From contig JAEDJR010000117.1 in the NCBI GenBank assembly GCA_016296235.1, forward strand, positions 1-5,879: a stretch of DNA of 5,879 nt, in the 5' to 3' direction. The position numbers and the translations under genes were made by a program. The notes below the pieces were generated by a model. That model ran no database searches and was not told the origin of the DNA. It saw only the letters and a program-made list of their open reading frames with translations. Numbering within the stretch: the stretch's first letter is position 1; the number at the start of each line of letters is the position of its first letter. Of the stretch, positions 1 through 4,683 are shown piece after piece. The stretch comes from Oscillospiraceae bacterium. Its GTDB lineage: Bacteria > Bacillota > Clostridia > Oscillospirales > Oscillospiraceae.

Positions 1-411
1 GAGCCCACTCTGGAGGAAATTGCCGCCGAGCTGAACCTGCCCATTGAGAAGATCATCGAGGCCAACCGCACCGCCGCCGACACTCTCTCCCTGGACACCC
101 CCGTGGGCGACGAAGAGGACACCACCATCGGTTCCTTCGTGGAGGACGACAACACTCTCGGCCCTGCCGACGCCACCTCCAACACCCTGCTGGCCGAGGC
201 CCTCAGTGAGATTCTCGGCACCCTGACGGAACGGGAAGCCGATGTGCTGCGGATGCGGTTCGGCATGTACGATGGCCGCACCCATACCCTGGAGGAGGTG
301 GGCCAGATCTTCGGCGTCACCCGGGAGCGGATCCGTCAGATCGAAAACAAGGCCATCCGCAAGCTGCGCCATCCCTCCAGAGCCAAGAAAATCAAAGATT
401 TTTACTGCTGA
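1..411 (+). CDS. rpoD: Primary sigma factor RpoD/SigA, C-terminal part (5' end outside window)
   Basis: This is the housekeeping sigma subunit, which directs RNA polymerase to -10/-35 promoters. The reading frame is open from base 1, so only the last 136 residues are present. Residues 1-25 resemble the end of region 3 (PTLEEIAAELNLPIEKI). Residues 29-50 match the region 3.2 linker (SLDTPVGDEEDTTIGSF, then VEDD). Region 4.1 follows (LTEREADVLRMRFG). Region 4.2, the helix-turn-helix that reads the -35 element, is TLEEVGQIFGVTRERIRQIE followed by NKAIRKLRHPSR. The LRHPSR ending close to the C-terminus is typical of primary sigma factors rather than alternative ones. It ends at TGA 409-411 and converges on the AraC-type gene. 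The family assignment is very secure; group 1 (SigA) status is inferred from the region 4 sequence. Confidence 0.95.
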   Translation, partial: EPTLEEIAAELNLPIEKIIEANRTAADTLSLDTPVGDEEDTTIGSFVEDDNTLGPADATSNTLLAEALSEILGTLTEREADVLRMRFGMYDGRTHTLEEVGQIFGVTRERIRQIENKAIRKLRHPSRAKKIKDFYC

Positions 412-421
412 CCCCCGCACC

Positions 422-469
422 ATACAGTTACAGCCACAGCGGTGTAAACGGCTGTGGCTGTAACTGTAT
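422..469. repeat. Perfect 19-bp hairpin just after rpoD
   Basis: Bases 422-440 are exactly complementary to 451-469, with a 10-nt loop at 441-450. The stem core is CAGTTACAGCCACAGC. It starts 11 nt after the rpoD stop. No T-run follows on either strand, so it is not a canonical intrinsic terminator. It could still act as a terminator or 3'-end protecting hairpin for the convergent transcripts, or be part of the adjoining repeat. The pairing is seen directly; the role is inferred. Confidence 0.7.
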
Positions 470-472
470 CTG

Positions 473-630
473 CGCCTCTTGTGCCCCCTGTACAGGGGGC
501 TGCCGGAGCGCAGCGGAGGCTGGGGGTTGTAGCAGGTTTGCAATTGTATCGTTCGTTCGGCAGAATTGCTTGTCGGTACAACCCCCAGTCAGCTTCGCTG
601 ACAGCCCCCTGTAGAGGGGGCACGAGGGAG
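473..630. repeat. Long imperfect inverted repeat between convergent genes (REP/MITE-like)
   Basis: The left arm at 481-531 (GTGCCCCCTGTACAGGGGGC to GGGGGTTGTA) is an imperfect reverse complement of 577-623. Outer bases 473-480 and 624-630 pair weakly. Each arm carries its own small hairpins: a 16-bp palindrome at 484-499, a GTCAGC/GCTGAC stem at 588-602, and CCCCCT/AGGGGG at 605-620. A further 6-bp pair, GCAATT/AATTGC (540-545 with 564-569), lies near the centre, so the whole unit could fold into one long branched hairpin. No coding capacity is convincing. It fits a non-autonomous dispersed repeat of Clostridia and may also separate the two convergent transcripts. Copy number cannot be seen from one window. 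Confidence 0.75.
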
Positions 631-643
631 CTTGCCTCCATTG

Positions 644-1888
644 TCAATTGGAACCGCCCGGCTTCTGCACCGCTGCGCGGTAGGCGCTGGGGGTCATCTG
701 CCGGTGCTTGAGGAAGTTTCTTGTGAAGGTTTTCTGGTTGTGAAACCCCACGTCCAGGGCGATATCCAGCACCGTCTTTCTGGTGGAAGCCAGCAGCTCG
801 CAGGCACGGTTCACCCGGATCAGGCCCAGGAACTCTTCAAAATTGCGCTCCGTCTGATACAGCATGGTCCGGTTCAGCTTCTCAACAGAGATGCCGAATT
901 TCTGCGCCACCTCCCCGGCCCGCAGGTCAGAGGCATAATTCCGGTACACATGATTGACCAGCGAATACCCCAGACGGCTTTCCTCCACCTGGCAGATGTT
1001 CTCCACCCTCTGATAGGTGCTCCGGTATTCTCCGAGCTTTGTTCCAAGCCGTGCGGCAAACACCTTGGAGATATGAGATTCATCCACATAGCCCAGGATT
1101 TCCGCCAGCTCCTTGAGGGTCAGATCTGTATAGAGCAGGTAGTTGGCCGTTTTACCCACGCGCATCTCATTGAGCAGATCAAAAAAGGACAGCCCCGTCA
1201 TCTCCATGATGCGGTTGCTGATTGTGGATTTTCCGCAATAAAAGATATCGGCCAGCTTCTGCAGGGTCAGTTTTTCGTTGCAGTGCAGGTACATATACCG
1301 CAGGATTTCCCGGTCGTCCGGGGCCTGCGTCCGGGCGGGCTCCGACGGATTGAAGGCCGCACGCAGGAACAGGATAATCAGATTCACCAGCAGGCTCACC
1401 GTGGCGATGCTGGAATAGAGCGGCTCCGCGCTCTCCGTCAGGCTTGACTCGACGCCCAGCTCCCTGCGGAGGGTCTGGGCAATGTTCTCCGCATCCGCCG
1501 CCTGCTGCTCGGATAAATGCGCCACCGGGCATTGCTGCATCTGCGCCTCAATGGGCAGGCTTTCATCGGAGGCGGAGTGAAACAGTCTGGCCGCATGGCT
1601 CACCGTATCAAAATGGTAGACGACCACCGCGTATTGGATCGGATCGTCCACCGCCGTGATCTGGCTGATCTGCCAGGGCAGAATGGCGACCAGGTCTCCC
1701 CGTCCGACGGCATACTTTTTCCCTTGCAGCAGGATTTCCGCTTTTCCGCCCCGGATGAGCCAAAAACAGGCGTTGGGATGAATCAGCGGTGAGGACGGCC
1801 CGCTGGCCACCTTCAGATCAAAGCTGCAAAGCTGGCTGTTGTCCAGCTGCGACCGGACGATCGACTGCATGGCAATGGTTTTTTTCAT
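644..1888 (-). CDS. AraC-family regulator with cupin-like sensor and two tandem AraC DNA-binding domains
   Basis: This is a cytoplasmic transcription regulator of 414 residues, longer than the roughly 300 of a usual AraC protein. Residues about 20-95 look like the AraC-type cupin ligand domain (FWLIRGGKAEILLQGKKYAV, then GRGDLVAILP). Residues about 158-179 are a hydrophobic linker helix. A first AraC domain spans about 192-292: LTLQKLADIFYCGKSTISNR for its first helix-turn-helix and LTLKELAEILGYVDESHISK for its second. A second AraC domain spans about 308-405, with GEVAQKFGISVEKLNRTMLY and VLDIALDVGFHNQKTFTRNF, ending in the signature MTPSAYR. The start ATG at 1888 is supported by AGGGAGAGA (1894-1902) just upstream. 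The gene is divergent from arcA across a 242-nt region containing a bipartite dyad, so it probably controls the arginine genes and itself. The ligand is unknown; arginine or ornithine would be a guess from context. Confidence 0.9.
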   Translation of the reverse strand: MKKTIAMQSIVRSQLDNSQLCSFDLKVASGPSSPLIHPNACFWLIRGGKAEILLQGKKYAVGRGDLVAILPWQISQITAVDDPIQYAVVVYHFDTVSHAARLFHSASDESLPIEAQMQQCPVAHLSEQQAADAENIAQTLRRELGVESSLTESAEPLYSSIATVSLLVNLIILFLRAAFNPSEPARTQAPDDREILRYMYLHCNEKLTLQKLADIFYCGKSTISNRIMEMTGLSFFDLLNEMRVGKTANYLLYTDLTLKELAEILGYVDESHISKVFAARLGTKLGEYRSTYQRVENICQVEESRLGYSLVNHVYRNYASDLRAGEVAQKFGISVEKLNRTMLYQTERNFEEFLGLIRVNRACELLASTRKTVLDIALDVGFHNQKTFTRNFLKHRQMTPSAYRAAVQKPGGSN

Positions 1889-1955
1889 ACGGATCTCTCC
1901 CTGCGGCTTTTCTTCACTCTAACATATTGCGGACATTTCTGCAATTATTTTTTGT

Positions 1956-1961
1956 ATTTTA
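1956..1961 (-). promoter_or_regulatory. Possible -10 element for the AraC-type gene (TAAAAT)
   Basis: This is the mirror image of the arcA candidate, lying in the left 14-bp dyad block and read on the minus strand, about 68 nt upstream of the regulator's ATG. Again there is no good -35 at 17-nt spacing. The same core in both directions suggests co-regulated divergent promoters. Tentative. Confidence 0.3.
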
Positions 1962-2032
1962 ACTTCAATTTTTTTGACAGTATCCAGTGTCCATTCCACG
2001 CATAGCCGGATAGGGAACGGGAAAAATGAGAT

Positions 2033-2038
2033 TAAAAT
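2033..2038 (+). promoter_or_regulatory. Possible -10 element for arcA (TAAAAT)
   Basis: TAAAAT matches 5 of 6 bases of the TATAAT consensus. It lies within the right 14-bp dyad block, about 93 nt upstream of the preferred arcA start. Bases 2010-2015 (ATAGGG), where a -35 would sit, do not resemble TTGACA, which would fit activator dependence. Overlap with the putative operator would otherwise allow repression. No start-site data; tentative. Confidence 0.35.
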
Positions 2039-2116
2039 ACAAAAATCCCTCAAAATACTGTCCGCCGGTTTTTCGCTGTGTTCGCTAAAATAGCCTTACA
2101 GGCCAACAGGATACGA

Positions 2117-2123
2117 AAGGAAG
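2117..2123 (+). promoter_or_regulatory. Ribosome binding site that favours the GTG at 2131 for arcA
   Basis: AAGGAAG at 2117-2123 lies only 1-2 nt from an upstream in-frame GTG at 2125, which is too close. It is 7-8 nt from the in-frame GTG at 2131, a normal spacing. It therefore selects the later start and removes two residues from the longest reading frame. Confidence 0.65.
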
Positions 2124-2130
2124 TGTGTGG

Positions 2131-3393
2131 GTGTCCATTTGTGTAAAAAGTGAGATCGGCCCATTGAAGAAGGTGCTGCTGCAGCGTCCCGGGCGGGAGC
2201 TGGAGCACCTGAGTCCCGACACCATGGAACAGCTGCTGTTTGACGACATCCCCTATCTGTACCGGGCCCAGCAGGAGCACGATGAATTTGCCGCGCTGCT
2301 CCGTTCCTGCGGCGCAGAGGTCGTCTATCTGGAGGATCTGACCGCAGAGGTTCTGGCCTCGGACAAGGCGCTGCAGCAGCAGTTCATCGCCGACGCCGTC
2401 TCCCAGGCAGGCAACTACGCCCTGGGGTATCGGGAGCCGCTGCTGGAATACCTGCATGCCATCCGGGATCCCCTGCGGCTGGTTCAGCAGACCATGGAGG
2501 GCGTGACCTACCGGGAGGTCTTTCCGGCGCAGGGCGGTCAGCTGTCCGATCTGGCCAGCACCCGGGCCCGTTTTCTGATGCCCCCCATTCCGAACCTGTA
2601 TTTTACGAGAGATCCCTTTGCCTGCATCGGAGACGGCATCAGCCTGAACCACATGTACTCCGCCACCCGGAACCGGGAAACCCTCTACGGAAAATATATC
2701 CTGACCTACCATCCCGATTTCGCGGGGCAGGTGCCGATGTATTACGGGCCGGAGCAGCATTTCTCCATCGAAGGCGGCGATATCATCAATCTCAGCGATA
2801 CGGTTCTGGCCGTGGGAATCTCCCAGCGCACCCAGCCCGAGGCCATCGAGCGGCTGGCAAGCAGTATTTTCAGCCGGGAGGAAAGCACCATCGACACCGT
2901 GCTCGCCTTTGAAATCCCCAGAACCCGTGCGTTCATGCACCTCGACACGGTGTTTACGCAGGTTGACGTCGATAAGTTCACCGTTCATCCGGGGATCCTG
3001 GACCGGCTGACGGTCTATGAGCTGACCGGGAAGCACGAAAAGCAGCTGACCGTGCGCCGGCTGGAGCGTTCTCTGGAGCAGATTCTGGCGGATTATCTGA
3101 AGCTGGATCATGTGCAGCTGATCCGCTGCGGCGGAGAAAGCGAAATTGCCGCCGACCGGGAGCAGTGGAGCGACGGCTCCAACACCCTTTGCGTCAATCC
3201 AGGAACCGTCATCGTCTACGACCGCAATTATGTGACCAATCAGATTCTGGAGGACAACGGCATCCGGATTCTGAAGCTGTCCAGCTCCGAGCTGTCCCGC
3301 GGCCGCGGCGGCCCGCGCTGCATGAGCATGCCGCTGTTCCGGGATCCCGTTTCGTTCCCCGCAGCCTCACGCACCACGGTAAACGAACGCTGA
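2131..3393 (+). CDS. arcA: Arginine deiminase
   Basis: Hydrolyses L-arginine to L-citrulline and ammonia in the cytoplasm, the first step of the arginine deiminase pathway. From GTG 2131 the protein has 420 residues, the usual family length. The N-terminal SEIGPLKKVLLQRPGRELEH is the family signature. Guanidine-binding and catalytic motifs are intact: FTRDPF (about 158-163, Asp161), IEGGD (Glu214 in EGGD 214-217), HLDTVFT with His270 and Asp272, and GRGGPRCMSMP with the nucleophile Cys397. DGSNTLCVNPG (about 348-358) is also typical. An in-frame GTG at 2125 is possible but sits too close to the ribosome binding site. The gene is divergent from the tandem-AraC regulator. It is followed, after a hairpin-rich repeat, by ornithine carbamoyltransferase, which fits a catabolic role. 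Identification is very secure; only the start codon is uncertain. Confidence 0.97.
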   Translation: MSICVKSEIGPLKKVLLQRPGRELEHLSPDTMEQLLFDDIPYLYRAQQEHDEFAALLRSCGAEVVYLEDLTAEVLASDKALQQQFIADAVSQAGNYALGYREPLLEYLHAIRDPLRLVQQTMEGVTYREVFPAQGGQLSDLASTRARFLMPPIPNLYFTRDPFACIGDGISLNHMYSATRNRETLYGKYILTYHPDFAGQVPMYYGPEQHFSIEGGDIINLSDTVLAVGISQRTQPEAIERLASSIFSREESTIDTVLAFEIPRTRAFMHLDTVFTQVDVDKFTVHPGILDRLTVYELTGKHEKQLTVRRLERSLEQILADYLKLDHVQLIRCGGESEIAADREQWSDGSNTLCVNPGTVIVYDRNYVTNQILEDNGIRILKLSSSELSRGRGGPRCMSMPLFRDPVSFPAASRTTVNER

Positions 3394-3417
3394 CTGCGGG
3401 CGGCTGATAGCCGCCCC
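3394..3417. repeat. 24-bp direct repeat, copy 1
   Basis: Identical to 3577-3600. It holds an 8-bp stem with a GAT loop (3398-3416) and abuts the arcA stop codon. No T-run follows, so it is not by itself a standard terminator. Confidence 0.85.
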
Positions 3418-3454
3418 CAGCGTGTCGAAAAAGTCTTTTCGCCCCGCTGGGTGC

Positions 3455-3494
3455 GGTTTTTCGAACTTTTTGAAGTTCGAAAAACCTGTTTTAT
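3455..3494 (+). terminator. Possible intrinsic terminator downstream of arcA
   Basis: A perfect 14-bp stem (3455-3468 with 3473-3486, loop TTTG) is followed by a T-rich stretch, TGTTTTATT. This fits a terminator that could uncouple arcA from arcB. The stem is A/T-rich in the middle and the T-run is broken by G and A, so strength is uncertain. It also belongs to the composite repeat. Confidence 0.4.
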
Positions 3495-3576
3495 TGAACG
3501 CGCAAGGGGTCTTAACCCCTTGCACACATTCCCCGCTACTCAGTCGTCAAACTCTTGTTCATAGTTTTTCGACAGT

Positions 3577-3600
3577 CTGCGGGCGGCTGATAGCCGCCCC
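3577..3600. repeat. 24-bp direct repeat, copy 2
   Basis: Exact copy of 3394-3417, with its hairpin at 3581-3599. It closes the composite element about 80 nt before the arcB start. Confidence 0.85.
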
Positions 3601-3619
3601 TACACCCTGTTTCACAGCA

Positions 3620-3649
3620 ATGACAATGGAGAAAACACCCCGTTATCAA
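3620..3649 (+). promoter_or_regulatory. Possible promoter for arcB and the cyclodeaminase gene
   Basis: ATGACA (3620-3625, 5 of 6 to the -35 consensus), an 18-nt spacer, then TATCAA (3644-3649, 4 of 6 to -10). It lies just after the repeat element and about 30 nt before the arcB ATG. Such a promoter would be useful if the repeat ends arcA transcription. Based on consensus matching only. Confidence 0.3.
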
Positions 3650-3679
3650 TCAGTTTATCTTAAAAAGGAGAAGATCGAT

Positions 3680-4672
3680 ATGGCCATCAATATCAGAGGA
3701 AGAAACTTTCTGACGCTTCTGGATTTCAGCCCCGCGGAAATCCGCTATCTGCTGGATCTGTCCAAAAACTTCAAGGATCTGAAGCGCACCGGCACGCCCC
3801 ACCGCTATCTGGAGGGGAAGAACATCGTCCTGCTCTTCGAAAAGACCTCCACCCGCACCCGCTGCTCCTTTGAGGTGGCCGGTATGGATCTGGGTCTCGG
3901 CGTTACTTATCTGGATCCTGGCAGCAGCCAGATGGGCAAGAAGGAATCCATCGCGGACACCGCCCATGTCCTGGGCCAGATCTATGACGGCATCGAGTAT
4001 CGCGGCTTCAGCCAGAAGGTCGTGGAAACCCTGGCCGAGAACGCGGGCATTCCCGTGTGGAACGGTCTGACCGACGAGTTCCATCCCACCCAGATGCTGG
4101 CCGACCTGCTGACCATGGAGGAAAAGAAGGGTTATCTGAAGGGTCTGCACTTCACCTACTTCGGCGACGCCCGCAACAATATGGGCAATTCCCTGATGAT
4201 CGCCTGCGCGAAGATGGGCATCCACTTTACGGCCTGCGCGCCCAAGGAGCTGTTCCCGGCCCCCGAGCTGGTGGAAACCTGCAAAAAGATCGCGGCAGAA
4301 AACGGCTGCACCATCCGCCTGACGGAAGACATCACCGAGGGCGCCACCGGCGCCGATGTCCTGTATACGGACATCTGGGTTTCCATGGGCGAGCCCGACA
4401 GCGTCTGGTCCGAGCGGATCCGCCTGCTCAAGCCCTATCAGGTGAATGCCAAGGTCATGGCCATGGCCAAGAGCGACGCCATCTTCATGCACTGCCTGCC
4501 CTCCTTCCACGACACCAACACCACCATCGGCAAGGAGATCGCGGACAAGTTCGGCATCACGGAAATGGAAGTCTCCGACGAAGTGTTCTCCGGCCCTCAG
4601 TCCGTCGTATTTGAAGAGGCCGGCAACCGGATGCATACCATCAAAGCCGTCATCTACGCGACGCTGCATTAA
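3680..4672 (+). CDS. arcB: Ornithine carbamoyltransferase, probably catabolic (arcB type)
   Basis: Interconverts citrulline plus phosphate with ornithine plus carbamoyl phosphate. Beside arcA it most likely runs in the catabolic direction. The 330-residue length is standard. The carbamoyl-phosphate loop STRTR is at 57-61, HPTQ at 135-138, the GDARNNMGNS segment at about 162-171, the ornithine loop DIWVSMG at 231-237, HCLP at 271-274 with Cys272, and NRMHTIKAV near the end. All key motifs are present, and the sequence resembles the long E. coli ArgF/Pseudomonas ArcB group. ATG 3680 is preceded by AAAGGAG (3664-3670) with 9-nt spacing. The frame stays open upstream to 3422, but that stretch is repeat DNA, so the longer start is rejected. 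The stop TAA overlaps the next gene's ribosome binding site. An anabolic argF role cannot be excluded from sequence. Confidence 0.95.
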   Translation: MAINIRGRNFLTLLDFSPAEIRYLLDLSKNFKDLKRTGTPHRYLEGKNIVLLFEKTSTRTRCSFEVAGMDLGLGVTYLDPGSSQMGKKESIADTAHVLGQIYDGIEYRGFSQKVVETLAENAGIPVWNGLTDEFHPTQMLADLLTMEEKKGYLKGLHFTYFGDARNNMGNSLMIACAKMGIHFTACAPKELFPAPELVETCKKIAAENGCTIRLTEDITEGATGADVLYTDIWVSMGEPDSVWSERIRLLKPYQVNAKVMAMAKSDAIFMHCLPSFHDTNTTIGKEIADKFGITEMEVSDEVFSGPQSVVFEEAGNRMHTIKAVIYATLH

Positions 4673-4677
4673 GGAGG
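4672..4677 (+). promoter_or_regulatory. Strong ribosome binding site of the cyclodeaminase gene, overlapping the arcB stop
   Basis: AGGAGG, 6 nt before ATG 4684. Its first A is the last base of the arcB TAA, indicating tight operonic and probably coupled translation of the two genes. Confidence 0.8.
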
Positions 4678-4683
4678 AACAAC

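Larger units (their letters stand above)
1929..2065. promoter_or_regulatory. Bipartite inverted-repeat control region between the AraC-type gene and arcA (candidate operator)
   Basis: Two half-sites face outward in inverted orientation. On the plus strand the right half is TTAAAATACAAAAA (2032-2045), 13 nt, then TGTCCGC (2059-2065). The left half, read on the minus strand, is the identical 14-mer (1962-1949), 13 nt, then the identical TGTCCGC (1935-1929). Inside the 14-mers, 7 of 10 further positions also match (AAAA-TGA; 1963-1972 against 2022-2031). The dyad axis is at base 1997, and the 14-mer centres are 83 bp apart, close to 8 helical turns. Two separate conserved blocks at fixed spacing fit a protein with two AraC domains. 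Regulator identity and mode are inference; the symmetry is seen directly. It could instead be matched divergent promoter/leader sequences or an old transposon remnant. Confidence 0.7.
3394..3600. repeat. Composite hairpin-rich repeat element between arcA and arcB
   Basis: This element starts directly after the arcA stop. It is bounded by two exact 24-bp direct repeats (3394-3417 and 3577-3600), each containing the hairpin GGGCGGCT-GAT-AGCCGCCC. Just inside them is a 10-bp inverted repeat, TGTCGAAAAA (3423-3432) and TTTTTCGACA (3565-3574). Three further hairpins follow: 3426-3441 (6 bp), 3455-3486 (perfect 14 bp, loop TTTG) and 3502-3523 (9 bp, GCAAGGGGT/ACCCCTTGC). There is no credible coding content. 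The architecture suggests a non-autonomous dispersed repeat or REP-like cluster, and it probably weakens or ends transcription coming from arcA. Dispersal in the genome is inferred from similar repeats in Clostridia. Confidence 0.75.

Noticed and set aside
1358..1411. Hydrophobic segment of the regulator (residues about 160-177) as a membrane helix
   Set aside because: Linker helices of AraC proteins are often this hydrophobic, and the cupin-like domain on its N-terminal side would be expected in the cytoplasm as well.
632..1447. Plus-strand open frame of 271 codons, antisense to the AraC-type gene
   Set aside because: The minus-strand protein has full AraC domain signatures; the plus-strand product has none.
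1974..1979. Perfect TTGACA as a -35 element for arcA
   Set aside because: At 17 nt spacing the sequence is CACGCA, and nothing similar to TATAAT occurs at 16-19 nt, so no matching -10 is present.
2050..3111. Long open frame of 353 codons on the minus strand, antisense to arcA
   Set aside because: It mirrors a secure, motif-complete arcA. Its translation is rich in Gln, Gly and His with no recognisable domain, as expected from a GC-rich antisense frame.
3394..3600. CRISPR array from the paired 24-bp repeats
   Set aside because: Only two repeats, separated by about 159 bp of hairpin-rich DNA; no regular spacers and no cas genes.
3422..3679. Upstream extension of the arcB reading frame
   Set aside because: The extension lies in hairpin repeat DNA and adds residues not seen in the family; ATG 3680 has a good ribosome binding site and a canonical N-terminus.
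3650..4669. Minus-strand open frame of 339 codons, antisense to arcB
   Set aside because: Shadow of a clear ornithine carbamoyltransferase gene; low-complexity composition and no family resemblance.
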